Under the pieces are notes generated by a model. The model did no database searches. It was given only the letters and a program-made list of their open reading frames with translations, and was not told where the DNA came from. This document shows positions 9,276-17,330 of a DNA stretch of 64,000 nt, piece by piece; position 1 is the first letter of the stretch; the number at the start of each line of letters is the position of its first letter. Origin of the DNA: Streptomyces sp. Ncost-T10-10d (GTDB lineage: Bacteria; Actinomycetota; Actinomycetes; Streptomycetales; Streptomycetaceae); NCBI RefSeq assembly GCF_900091955.1, contig NZ_FMDF01000157.1:101231-165230 (forward strand), read 5' to 3'. Made by a program: the position numbers and the translations under genes.

Positions 9276-9302
9276 CAAGGTCTGTCCAAGATTTACTCCA
9301 AG
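9276..9302 (+). promoter_or_regulatory. Candidate SARP box array 2 upstream of the peptide gene
   Basis: CAAG cores at 9276, 9287 and 9299 reproduce the 11- and 12-base spacing of array 1; the two 27-base arrays agree at 21 positions. It lies on the same strand as, and 184 bases before, the precursor start, so it could mark a promoter with a long leader. Confidence 0.55.
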
Positions 9303-9485
9303 CGAGCCGTGCACTGTCGTACTCATGGCCAACCGGGTGCCCGCGAAGAGGCCGCTCCGATTCGCCGTCGTTCCGGCGGCCGCCGAAATCCGTGTTCGCG
9401 CACGGCCACGGCAGGTCCGGACACGAACGTATTTCCACGGAGGCATTTCCGGTCTCCAACGGCACGGTAGAAAAAGGGAGAATTC

Positions 9486-9668
9486 ATGTTCAAGAAGATC
9501 GAGGCGTTGGGAAGTGGCCTTCTCGGGCTGCTCGTCCCGACGACGGAAGCGTCGGCCGCCGTCTGCTACGTCCGTAGCTGGAGTTCTTGCTGGCAGTGCG
9601 CCTACCGTCCCTGCAGCGGCTGCTGCGACATCAACGGGCGTAACTGCCAGTACATCGACTGCAAGTAG
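9486..9668 (+). CDS. Cysteine-rich secreted peptide precursor
   Basis: This 60-residue peptide is led by GGGAG five bases before ATG. The leader MFKKIEALGSGLLGLLVP has a Lys-Lys start and short hydrophobic core and ends in TTEASAA, an AxA-type signal-peptidase site near residues 22-25. The core begins AVCYVRSWSSC and contains Cys27, 35, 38, 43, 46, 47, 54 and 59, enough for four disulfides, with Trp/Tyr between them and a C-terminal CK. It is followed by redox proteins, an exporter and a signal peptidase, so it is most likely exported, cleaved and oxidised. I do not recognise the family. Toxin, bacteriocin or signal are possible roles. Confidence 0.85.
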   Translation: MFKKIEALGSGLLGLLVPTTEASAAVCYVRSWSSCWQCAYRPCSGCCDINGRNCQYIDCK

Positions 9669-9683
9669 CCCGGCGATCGCCAC

Positions 9684-9714
9684 GTCTCCCGGCGGATGAC
9701 CACTGCCGGGAGAC
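9684..9714 (+). terminator. Perfect 10-bp hairpin after the peptide gene
   Basis: GTCTCCCGGC (9684-9693) pairs exactly with GCCGGGAGAC (9705-9714) around an 11-base loop, 16 bases after the precursor stop. No U-run follows, as usual in Streptomyces. It probably attenuates read-through or stabilises a short, abundant peptide mRNA. Confidence 0.6.
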
Positions 9715-9721
9715 AGACGGT

Positions 9722-9760
9722 CACGGTGGCCGCTACAGGGACCGCCTGTGGGCCACCGTG
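9722..9760 (+). terminator. Second perfect 10-bp hairpin before the mauE-like gene
   Basis: CACGGTGGCC (9722-9731) pairs with GGCCACCGTG (9751-9760) around a 19-base loop. Together with the first hairpin it separates the peptide gene from the machinery genes and could set unequal expression within one transcript. Confidence 0.5.
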
Positions 9761-9806
9761 GCCCACGTCGGCCGCAGGAATCGCCACGACCCACAGGTGA
9801 TGCATC

Positions 9807-10370
9807 GTGCTCTATATCGAAATTGGTATGCGCTGCCTGATAGGGGCAGTGTTCCTGATTTCTTTCCTCGGAAAGATTTCCGGACCCGGGAAATTCGATG
9901 CCTTTGTCGAATCCGTGCACGGCATGCGGATTGTCCCGTCCCGCGCCGCTCGACCTGTGGCACGGGTCGTCCTCGCCGCCGAGGGCTCCGTGTGCCTGCT
10001 GCTCGCGGCACCGGCCGCGGCTGGCGCGCTGGCCGGATTCACTTTGTCGGCAGGGCTGTTGATGTCCTTTGCCGTGGCCATCGCACTGTCCGTCCGCCGT
10101 GGTGTACGTGCCCCGTGCCGGTGCTTCGGGGCCTCGGCGGCCCCGCTCCGTCTCTGGCATGCCGTACGGAACCTGCTGCTGACGGCGGGCGCGGCCGGCG
10201 GCGCAGTGGCGGCCACCGGCAGCGGCCAGGTGCACGTCGGCGGAGCGGTTCTGGCCGTCTTCGGCGGACTGCTGCTGGGTGGACTGGTGACCGTACTCGA
10301 CGACCTCTTCGATCTCTTCCGACCAGGCGGCGGCACTGGCCGCCCGGTGCGGCCACCACAGGCCGCCTGA
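9807..10370 (+). CDS. MauE/DoxX-type membrane redox protein
   Basis: A 187-residue protein with four predicted membrane helices. It carries the MauE signature APCRCFG (Cys104, Cys106) followed by PLRLWHAVRNLLL. MauE-type proteins are thought to pass electrons or disulfides across the membrane, like DsbB/DsbD, and often sit beside TlpA-like thioredoxins. The start is GTG 9807 behind AGGTGA. Its place between the eight-Cys peptide and a TlpA protein suggests it recharges the oxidase that forms the peptide's disulfides. Confidence 0.88.
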   Translation: MLYIEIGMRCLIGAVFLISFLGKISGPGKFDAFVESVHGMRIVPSRAARPVARVVLAAEGSVCLLLAAPAAAGALAGFTLSAGLLMSFAVAIALSVRRGVRAPCRCFGASAAPLRLWHAVRNLLLTAGAAGGAVAATGSGQVHVGGAVLAVFGGLLLGGLVTVLDDLFDLFRPGGGTGRPVRPPQAA

Positions 10371-10387
10371 CTCTCATTGGAGACACC

Positions 10388-10933
10388 ATGTCCTTTCTGA
10401 TCGGCGCCGTGGTCCTCGTGGGGCTGCTGTGCACGCTGGACCTGATACTCACGCTGGGCGTGATCAAGCGGTTGCGTGAACACAGCGAGCAATTGGCGGC
10501 CAGGACTGAGGGCGAGGCGCCGCCTGCGCTGGGAGTGGGGGAGGAAGTCGGCCAGTTCACCACGGTGACGATCGACGGCGAGACAGTCGACCGTGAACTC
10601 CTCGACGACGAGACACTGGTGGCCTTCTTCTCACCCAACTGCACGCCATGCAGGGAGAAGCTGCCTGCATTCACGGCGTACGCCCGGGAACGAAAGGGCG
10701 GACGGCGGCGGGTGCTGGCCGTCGTCGCGGGGAATGCCGAGGGCGGGGAGCGGTTCGTCGAAGCACTTGGCCCGGTCGCCCGCGTGGTCAGGGAGGACTA
10801 CGACGGACCGCTCGGCGCGGCCTTCAAGGCACAGGCATACCCCACCATGCTCGTCGTCGCCCCCGACGCGGCAGGCCGTCTCGTCGTCACGGCCGACCAG
10901 GTGCTACTGAACCGACTTCCCCTCACGGCATGA
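10388..10933 (+). CDS. Membrane-anchored TlpA-like thioredoxin
   Basis: A 181-residue protein with an N-terminal membrane helix (residues 3-25) and an extracytoplasmic thioredoxin fold. The active site is CTPC (Cys85, Cys88, in FFSPNCTPCREKLP) and the cis-Pro loop is QAYPTMLVV. ATG 10388 follows TTGGAGAC, 14 bases after the mauE-like stop. It is the likely thiol oxidoreductase for the secreted peptide. Its stop overlaps the next start as ATGA. Confidence 0.9.
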   Translation: MSFLIGAVVLVGLLCTLDLILTLGVIKRLREHSEQLAARTEGEAPPALGVGEEVGQFTTVTIDGETVDRELLDDETLVAFFSPNCTPCREKLPAFTAYARERKGGRRRVLAVVAGNAEGGERFVEALGPVARVVREDYDGPLGAAFKAQAYPTMLVVAPDAAGRLVVTADQVLLNRLPLTA

Positions 10934-12906
10934 ACGGGCACCGCGACCAGGGACCTGGTGCACCGGTCGGCTCCAGGCATACCGAACGCCGCTCCTCGGA
11001 CACCTCCCGGGGAAACTCCTCGGGCGGTTCGGGGGGCGGCTCGCGGCGCGGGCGCCAAGACCGCCCGGCTACGGATTCCTCCCTCGCACGGCGCGTGCTC
11101 ACCGCCTGTTCACTCGCCGCCGTGGCCGCTCCCGGAGCACTTGTCCTGTACGTACTGATCAGCCTGGCGACCGGAGCGCTGCCGGTGGTCGCGGCCTGGC
11201 TCACCAAGGTGCTCATCGACCGGCTCGCGGCGGGGATCTCCATGGGTGGCTTGTTCACCGTCGCTGCCGGACTCGCCCTGACCGGTGTGCTCGCGGCGGC
11301 GTCCCCCCAGATCACGCAGTACCTGCGGGCACAACTGGACCGGCGGGTCGGACTGATCGCGCTGGACCGGCTGTTCGCCGCGGTCGACTCGTTCACCGGC
11401 CTCGGCCATTTCGAGAACCCGCGTTTCCTCGACCGGCTGCGGCTCGCGCAGCAGGCCAGCCGCGTCTCACCGAACCAGACGGTCGAGGGCCTGCTCGGCA
11501 TCGTCCGGGCCGTCATCACCATCACCGGCTTCCTCGGCTCGCTTCTCCTGCTCAGCCCGCTGATAGCCGCTCTCGTGCTGGCATCGGGCATACCGATGCT
11601 GGTTGCGGAGATCGCTCTGTCACGCCGCCGTGCCCGGATGCTGTGGGCCATCAGCCCGGCCGAGCGGCGGGAGGCCTTCTACAGCGAACTGCTGTCGACT
11701 GTGCAGGCGGCGAAGGAAGTACGGCTCTTCGGGCTCGGTGGCTTCCTGCGGGGCCGGATGCTGGCCGAACGGCGCTTCGCCGATGCTGCGACACGTGCCA
11801 TGGACCGCCGGGAAGTCGTGTTCCAGGCCGGACTGGGCCTGGTCGGCGCATTGATGTCGGGTGCCGGCCTGGTGTGGGCGGCCATGGCCGCCCAACGCGG
11901 CACTCTCTCCGTAGGTGACGTCATGATCTTCGTGGCAGCGGTGGCGGGTACGCAGAGTGCCCTCGTCATGCTGGCGAGCGATGTCGCACGCTGCCACCAG
12001 GCCCTGAGCATGTTCGACCACTTCATCGTGGTGACGACGACCTCTCCCGACCTTCCGTCGGCCGCGGCCCCCGAACCGCTGCCCGCCCTCAGCGAGGGAA
12101 TCGAACTGCAAGGCGTCTGGTTCCGCTACGCCGAGGATCAGCCGTGGGTGCTGCGCGGAGTCGACTTGCGTATCCCATACGGCACGTCCCTCGGCCTCGT
12201 CGGTCTCAACGGCGCGGGCAAGTCGACCCTCGTCAAGCTGCTCTGCAGGTTCTACGACCCGACGCGGGGCGCGATCCTCTGGGACGGCGTCGATCTGCGC
12301 GATATCGACCCCGCAGAACTGCGTGGCCGGATCGGGGCGGTGTTCCAGGATTACATGGAGTACGAACTGTCCGCGGCCGAAAACATCGCTCTCGGCGATC
12401 TCGCGGCGCTCACCGACGGGGACCGGATCCGGGCCGCCGCCCGCAACGCGGGTATCCATCACGATCTGCAACGCCTGCACAGAGGTTACGAAACCCTTCT
12501 TTCTCGTAGGTTCCTCATGGAATCGGACAAGGAGGACCACGACCTGGGGACGGTGCTGTCGGGTGGGCAGTGGCAACGGCTGGCCCTGGCCCGAGCGTTC
12601 CTTCGGCACGAGCGAGACCTGGCGATCCTTGACGAGCCGTCCTCCGGCCTGGACGCGGCGGCTGAGCACGCGATCCACACGTCGCTCCAGAAATACCGTG
12701 GCGGACGCACCAGCCTTCTCATCTCACACCGGCTCGGTGTTCTCCGCTCCGCTGACCGCATCGTGGTGCTCTCCGACGGACGCATCGTCGAACACGGAAC
12801 TCACGCCGAACTCGTCGCGGTGGACGGCGAATACGCCCGACTGTTCGCTTTGCAGGCCGCGGGATACCAGCCTGAGTCCGCGCTGACCGAGGGAGGGCAG
12901 CCATGA
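10930..12906 (+). CDS. ABC exporter (fused membrane and ATPase domains)
   Basis: The protein has 658 residues: a Gly/Ser/Arg-rich N-terminus (1-50), a six-helix exporter domain (about 55-340) and a nucleotide-binding domain with Walker A GLNGAGKST (about 425), signature LSGGQWQRLALARAF (about 542), Walker B LAILDEPSSGLD and H-loop ISHR. There is no N-terminal C39 peptidase, unlike classic bacteriocin exporters, so leader removal must be done by another protein, presumably the next gene product. Both ends overlap their neighbours by ATGA, indicating tight coupling. Likely cargo is the cysteine-rich peptide, by context. Confidence 0.92.
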   Translation: MNGHRDQGPGAPVGSRHTERRSSDTSRGNSSGGSGGGSRRGRQDRPATDSSLARRVLTACSLAAVAAPGALVLYVLISLATGALPVVAAWLTKVLIDRLAAGISMGGLFTVAAGLALTGVLAAASPQITQYLRAQLDRRVGLIALDRLFAAVDSFTGLGHFENPRFLDRLRLAQQASRVSPNQTVEGLLGIVRAVITITGFLGSLLLLSPLIAALVLASGIPMLVAEIALSRRRARMLWAISPAERREAFYSELLSTVQAAKEVRLFGLGGFLRGRMLAERRFADAATRAMDRREVVFQAGLGLVGALMSGAGLVWAAMAAQRGTLSVGDVMIFVAAVAGTQSALVMLASDVARCHQALSMFDHFIVVTTTSPDLPSAAAPEPLPALSEGIELQGVWFRYAEDQPWVLRGVDLRIPYGTSLGLVGLNGAGKSTLVKLLCRFYDPTRGAILWDGVDLRDIDPAELRGRIGAVFQDYMEYELSAAENIALGDLAALTDGDRIRAAARNAGIHHDLQRLHRGYETLLSRRFLMESDKEDHDLGTVLSGGQWQRLALARAFLRHERDLAILDEPSSGLDAAAEHAIHTSLQKYRGGRTSLLISHRLGVLRSADRIVVLSDGRIVEHGTHAELVAVDGEYARLFALQAAGYQPESALTEGGQP

Positions 12907-13721
12907 CCCGGTCCCATGAAACCCGGCGGATACTGCCGGGGGATCCGCTGCCGCCCGCGCCGCGGCACCCGCCGTCCTCGGGACCGGAGCTGCGCGCCCT
13001 CGCCGCCCCCCGTGCGGGGCAGAACCACGCCCCCGACCGCCGCGCTGCTCCATGGCCCGGCCCTGGGGGGCTCGTGGCATCAGCCCTCGCCGCACTCACT
13101 ATTGGCGCGGGCACATGGGCGCTGACCGGCTTCGTCCTCGCGGGGGTCCTGATCCTCGTCCCGGTGTTCGTCCTTGCCTCGCTCGGCGTCGCCGCGGTCG
13201 GTTCCGAAACCGTGGTCGTGACCGTGCGCGGCGCGAGCATGGAGCCCGCCTACCATGACGGTGACCGGGTGCTCGTACGGAGGAACCGTGCATTCGAGTC
13301 CGGCACGGTGGTCGTCGTGGAGCATCCCGCGGGATCCTGGACCACGGCGCCGCCGCCCATCGGCGCGTCAGGGCCGGTCACGCACCGCAACTGGATGATC
13401 AAGCGGGTGATGGCCGTCCCCGGCGACCCGGTGCCCCGTACCCGGGTTCCCGCGCTCGCCGAAACACCGGACGACCGGGTCCCAGCGGGGCAACTCGTTC
13501 TCCTCGGCGACAATCCCGAAGTCAGCTTCGACTCGCGGGAAGTGGGTTACTTTCCGGCCGAACGAGTACTGGGGGTCGTGTTGCGTCGACGGATCCCATC
13601 CGTCTCGACCCGGGGTCACTCTGTGCACCGGTGCATCCGCTTGGTTCGACGATCGGTCTCAGCGCGTGTCACGCCCACTCCACGTCGAGCCCTGCCCGGG
13701 CGGCGCATTGCGGGTCGGTGA
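12903..13721 (+). CDS. S26-family signal peptidase
   Basis: A 272-residue protein with a disordered N-terminus, two hydrophobic segments (about 57-100) and the S26 core: catalytic Ser112 in GASMEPAY, Lys167 in WMIKRVMAVPGD, and LLGDNPEVSFDSREVGYFP as the substrate-site box. It is the last gene of the five-gene set and overlaps the exporter by ATGA. A dedicated signal peptidase beside an AxA-ended leader suggests it removes the precursor leader. The Arg-rich C-terminal tail (about 235-272) is unusual. Confidence 0.9.
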   Translation: MTRSHETRRILPGDPLPPAPRHPPSSGPELRALAAPRAGQNHAPDRRAAPWPGPGGLVASALAALTIGAGTWALTGFVLAGVLILVPVFVLASLGVAAVGSETVVVTVRGASMEPAYHDGDRVLVRRNRAFESGTVVVVEHPAGSWTTAPPPIGASGPVTHRNWMIKRVMAVPGDPVPRTRVPALAETPDDRVPAGQLVLLGDNPEVSFDSREVGYFPAERVLGVVLRRRIPSVSTRGHSVHRCIRLVRRSVSARVTPTPRRALPGRRIAGR

Positions 13722-13926
13722 GCCTGTCCCCGCGGCTCCTGGGAGCCCTTCAGCGTGCTTCATGCCCAGGCCGGCCAGTCGCTTCCGCGGCCCGCGGTTT
13801 CGCGTCTGTTCCCACAGCCCACTTGGCCACGGTCGTTTGCAGCCGGCGCGCCTCTTCAAGGCCGGGGAGGGGATTCTCGGCGCGCCCCGGACTTGCGTCC
13901 AATACCTGCATCTATAACCTGATGGC

Positions 13927-14841
13927 ATGGATGTCGACACTCGGCTGTTGCGCTACTTCGCCGCCGTGGCGGAGGAAGGGAGCCTCACCCGAGCCGCAGA
14001 ACGACTGTTCGTGTCCCAACCAGCGCTGACCAAACAGATCAAGCAACTGGAGACCCAGCTCGGAGTGCCGTTGTTCACACGGTCCCGGGCCGGCATGGCC
14101 CTCACCGAACCGGGCCAGGCCCTGGTGGCGCGGGTGCCCGCTCTGCTGGCCGACTGGGACCGGGCGCTGCGGGAGACGAAGAGCACGGCCGGCCGAGCGG
14201 CCCGGGTGCTGCGGGTCGGATTCGTGGCCAGCGCCGCCAACGAAACCACCCAGCAGATCATCGCGATGTTCGCCCGCCGTCGGCCGGGCTGGAGGGTCGA
14301 CATGCGGCAGGCCGCGTGGTCGAACCCGACCGCCGGACTCGCCGACGGAGATGTCGACGCCGCTCTGCTGCGGCTGCCCTTCCCGGGCCAGGACACTCTG
14401 CGAGTGGAGGTGCTGTTCACCGAGCCCCGCTGGGTCGCGCTCCCCACAGGACACCCGCTCGCCATGCGAGACCAGATCCCTTTCCGGGATCTGTGGGAGG
14501 AGCCGTTTGTGGCAGCCCCACCGGAAACAGGCCGGTGGCGGGAGTACTGGCTGGCCACCGACGAACGTGAGGGCCACCCGGTCCGTATCGGCGCCGTCAC
14601 CGACCAGCCCGACGACTGGCTCAGTGCGATCGCCAACGGCTACGGCATCGCTCTCACCCCCGAATCCTCCGCCCGTTTCTACGCCCGCCCCGGCATCACC
14701 TACCGGCCCGTCAGCGGCGTCAGCGCCAGCCAGGTCGGCATCGCCTGGGGGCCCGCCGACGACACCAACCCCATTGTCCAAGACTTCGTCCGCTGCTGCC
14801 TGGACAGCGAACCACCCAGGCCCGGCGGAGCCGTCGCCTGA
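13927..14841 (+). CDS. LysR-family transcriptional regulator
   Basis: A 304-residue protein with the LysR winged helix (LRYFAAVAEEGSLTRAAERL then VSQPALTKQIKQLE) in the first 60 residues and the periplasmic-binding-like effector domain from about 92 (RVLRVGFVASAANE). Typical length. LysR targets are often divergent, but only about 200 bases of unrecognised sequence separate it from the signal peptidase, so its partner gene may be lost. Confidence 0.92.
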   Translation: MDVDTRLLRYFAAVAEEGSLTRAAERLFVSQPALTKQIKQLETQLGVPLFTRSRAGMALTEPGQALVARVPALLADWDRALRETKSTAGRAARVLRVGFVASAANETTQQIIAMFARRRPGWRVDMRQAAWSNPTAGLADGDVDAALLRLPFPGQDTLRVEVLFTEPRWVALPTGHPLAMRDQIPFRDLWEEPFVAAPPETGRWREYWLATDEREGHPVRIGAVTDQPDDWLSAIANGYGIALTPESSARFYARPGITYRPVSGVSASQVGIAWGPADDTNPIVQDFVRCCLDSEPPRPGGAVA

Positions 14842-15034
14842 TGCCACGCTGTGGCCGGCCCACCGAGCACTCCACCCGGTTCCCGGTCCGACCATCAGCG
14901 CACCCCGTCTGCCGGCGGCGGGATCGCGTCGTACCAGTCGCCGCCGGCCCGCGCGGTCTCGGAGACCGTCAGCTGGCGCTGTGACCGCATGGGTTGGATC
15001 TGTGGTGACCTCCGGCCCGACTGGTGGAGGCGCG

Positions 15035-15227
15035 GTGGCCGAGCCTGCCCGTGTGCGCAGGCTGACCGGCCAGGAAATGCAGAAGCTGCAGCAGATCGTG
15101 CGCCGGGGCAGCACCGACTTGGTGCGCTGCCGCCGCGCGATATTGCTGCCGGCCTCGGCGGGGAACCGGGTACCGGTGATCGCCCAGCTGGTGCAGGCAG
15201 ATGAGGACACCGTCCGGGATGTCCGCC
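15035..15227 (+). pseudogene. IS630-family transposase, N-terminal remnant
   Basis: From GTG 15035 the frame gives RVRRLTGQEMQKLQQIVRRG, then YRRA-like CRRAILLPASAGNRVPVIAQLV and ADEDTVRDV, the helix-turn-helix region of IS630 transposases. The DDE domain is absent and the sequence becomes unrelated after about 15227. Confidence 0.7.
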
Positions 15228-15346
15228 CCCGCCGACTCGGTATTGACGACGAGTACTTCGTCATCCAGCCGGCCTTTGGCCGCCGCCCTGACCGCAGCTC
15301 CGAACCCCGACCTGAGGAGGTATGCCCATCCGGCGGGACATGGCTT

Positions 15347-15940
15347 TCAGCGGGAGCGGGGTTCGGTGCGGACGTGCACGCGCTCGCCCTGGCCTCCGAA
15401 GAGGTTCAGGACCTCCACGGCGGAGGCGCCGACGGGACCGAACCAGTGTGGCAGGCGGGTGTCGAACTCGGCGGCCTCGCCCGGCTCCAGGACCAGGTCG
15501 CGGTCGCCCAGGACGAGCCGTACACGCCCCGACAGGACGTACAGCCACTCGTACCCCTCATGCGTGCACGGCTCGGGCCGGTTCTGGGTGGCCGGGATGA
15601 CCGACTTCCATGCCTGCAAGGGGCCCGGCCGGTTGGTCAGCGGAATCAGGGTCCGGCCGTTGCGCACGCGTGGTCTGCTGTGGATCCGGGGGTCGCCGAC
15701 CTCGGGCGCCCCGACCAGCTCGTCCAGCGGCAGCTGGTGGGCCTGCGCGATCGGCAGCAGCATTTCGAGGCTCGCGCGGCGCTGGCCGGATTCCAGCCTC
15801 GAAAGTGTGCTTGTGGAGATCCCCGTGGCCTCGGCCAGCGCGGACAGGGTCACGCCGCGCTGCGTACGGATGCGTCGGAGCCGCGCGCCGACCTGCGCCA
15901 GCGTGGTGGCGATGGGGGATTGCTCGTCCATGAGTCCCAT
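15347..15940 (-). CDS. XRE-family regulator with C-terminal cupin
   Basis: The protein has 197 residues. An XRE helix-turn-helix lies at about 14-70 (GARLRRIRTQRGVTLSALAE, TGISTSTLSRLESGQR) and a cupin at about 115-190 (EPCTHEGYEWLYVLSGRVRL, LEPGEAAEFDTRLPHWF). ATG 15931 is an alternative start three codons later. It is divergent from a thioredoxin-reductase-like gene, and matching TTGC-N7-GCAA sites sit near both starts. Confidence 0.9.
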   Translation of the reverse strand: MGLMDEQSPIATTLAQVGARLRRIRTQRGVTLSALAEATGISTSTLSRLESGQRRASLEMLLPIAQAHQLPLDELVGAPEVGDPRIHSRPRVRNGRTLIPLTNRPGPLQAWKSVIPATQNRPEPCTHEGYEWLYVLSGRVRLVLGDRDLVLEPGEAAEFDTRLPHWFGPVGASAVEVLNLFGGQGERVHVRTEPRSR

Positions 15941-15974
15941 CCAATCCAATTCTTCCCGGAAATGGCAACAGAAT

Positions 15975-15989
15975 TTGCCGATAGTGCAA
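15975..15989. promoter_or_regulatory. Candidate XRE-cupin operator 1
   Basis: TTGC-N7-GCAA, extended to TTTGC/GCAAA, lies 35 bases upstream of the regulator's start. The same spacing recurs at 16127-16141, supporting one binding protein for both divergent promoters. Confidence 0.5.
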
Positions 15990-16122
15990 AGTCGGAGCGC
16001 TCGGGTACCGGAGGTGATCGCGATGACGAAGGCCACGGCCTTGCCGGTCGCGCGGAACGGATGCGGCCGCGGCTCGCCCCGGGTTCTCTTCGGATCGCTG
16101 CGGACGGTGCCCCGAGATGGCG

Positions 16123-16145
16123 GTACTTGCGAAAACGGCAAGTAC
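16123..16145. promoter_or_regulatory. Candidate XRE-cupin operator 2
   Basis: A perfect 8-base dyad, GTACTTGC and GCAAGTAC around seven bases, contains TTGC-N7-GCAA. It lies 52 bases upstream of the flavoprotein start, in the promoter region. Confidence 0.55.
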
Positions 16146-16196
16146 ATTTGCTGACTTTCGGATTGAGGGTGCACGCTCGGGGCGGAGGTGATCGCC

Positions 16197-17207
16197 ATGA
16201 GCGATACGACGAACAATGTGCAGAACGCCACTGCTGACGATGGCGTGTACGACGTGGTGGTTGTGGGCGCGGGCGCGGCAGGGCTGAGTACCGCCCTGGT
16301 CCTGGCCCGGGCCCGTCGCCGGGTTGCGGTGGTGGATGCGGGAGAGCCGCGCAATGCCGCCGCCGCGCACATGCACGGCTTCCTCTCCCGGGACGGGATG
16401 CCTGCGGCCGACCTGCTGGCGGTGGGTCGGGCCGAGGTCACCGGTTACGGGGTGGACCTGTTGGAGGGCCGTGTGGATCAGATCGACCCCGGCTTCTTCG
16501 TCCGGCTGGACGGCGGTGCGGTACTCAGGGCCCGCCGGGTGGTGGTGGCCACCGGACTGCGGGACGAGCTCCCCGCGATCCCGGGCGTACGAGAGCGGTG
16601 GGGCAAGGACCTGCTGTTCTGCCCCTACTGCCACGCGTATGAAGTACGCGACCAGCCCATCGGAGTGCTGGGCACCCACCCGGGCGCGGTGCAGCACGCG
16701 CTGCTGTTGCGGCAGTGGTCGCACGACATCGTCTTCTTCGCGCACACCCTGGACCTCGGCGCGAAGGAGCGCGAACAACTGGCCGCCCGCGGCATCACCG
16801 TCGCCGACGGGGCCGTCAAGCGCCTGGTGACAGAAGGCGACCGGCTGCGCGGCGTCGAGTTGGCCGAGGGTCGTGTCTTCCCCCGTTGCGCGGTCTTCCT
16901 CTTCCCGCACATGGTGCCCCACGACACCCTGCTCACCGGCCTGGGGTGCGAGCGGGACAAGAACGGCTGGGTGACCACCGACGCTGCGGGCCGGACCAGC
17001 GTGTTCGGGGTGTGGGCGGTCGGCAACGTATCCGATGCGAGGGCGCTTGTGATCACCGCAGCAGGTCAGGGGGCCGCGGCCGCGTTCGCGCTCAACCATG
17101 ACCTCGTCGCGGAGGACATCGAGCGTGCCGTGGAGAACAGCAGCCCTTCGTCCCGGACGCCGCAGTACTTCCCGCAGCCAGCCCCACAGGCCGCTTTGTC
17201 CGACTGA
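16197..17207 (+). CDS. Thioredoxin-reductase-like NAD(P)/FAD oxidoreductase
   Basis: A 336-residue protein with the FAD dinucleotide motif VVGAGAAGL at 22-30, second-half sequence RVVVATGLRDELP, a CPYC pair (Cys142, Cys145) placed as in thioredoxin reductases, and the FAD-binding end VWAVGNVSDARALVITAAGQG. ATG 16197 is chosen because GGAGGTG sits six bases ahead. It is followed by thioredoxin, so it may reduce that partner. Such flavoproteins also act on peptide disulfides (GliT/HlmI-like), which the context cannot exclude. Confidence 0.87.
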   Translation: MSDTTNNVQNATADDGVYDVVVVGAGAAGLSTALVLARARRRVAVVDAGEPRNAAAAHMHGFLSRDGMPAADLLAVGRAEVTGYGVDLLEGRVDQIDPGFFVRLDGGAVLRARRVVVATGLRDELPAIPGVRERWGKDLLFCPYCHAYEVRDQPIGVLGTHPGAVQHALLLRQWSHDIVFFAHTLDLGAKEREQLAARGITVADGAVKRLVTEGDRLRGVELAEGRVFPRCAVFLFPHMVPHDTLLTGLGCERDKNGWVTTDAAGRTSVFGVWAVGNVSDARALVITAAGQGAAAAFALNHDLVAEDIERAVENSSPSSRTPQYFPQPAPQAALSD

Positions 17208-17265
17208 CCTCAGCCGTTTCACCAGCCGTCTCCCGGCACATGCCGTCCAGGCCCGCCGGGAGCCG

Positions 17266-17312
17266 CGCGCATACACGAACACACCAAAGAACGCGCATAC
17301 ACGAACACACCA
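17266..17312 (+). repeat. Two 21-base direct repeats before thioredoxin
   Basis: Identical 21-base copies lie at 17266-17286 and 17292-17312, starting 26 bases apart; each contains CATACACGAACACACC. The second ends 18 bases before the thioredoxin ATG, just ahead of its AAAGGAG ribosome site. They could be regulator sites in the thioredoxin leader or a replication-slip duplication. Confidence 0.8.
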
Positions 17313-17330
17313 GAAAAGGAGAATCCCACC

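Noticed and set aside
14905..14965. Minus-strand RAGGDWYDAIP, resembling a SpoIIE/PP2C phosphatase motif
   Set aside because: Only about 20 residues before a stop and no further phosphatase sequence; too short to call.
13912..15264. Long minus-strand frame opposite the LysR gene
   Set aside because: Composition is that of an antisense shadow; the LysR frame on the plus strand is clearly coding.
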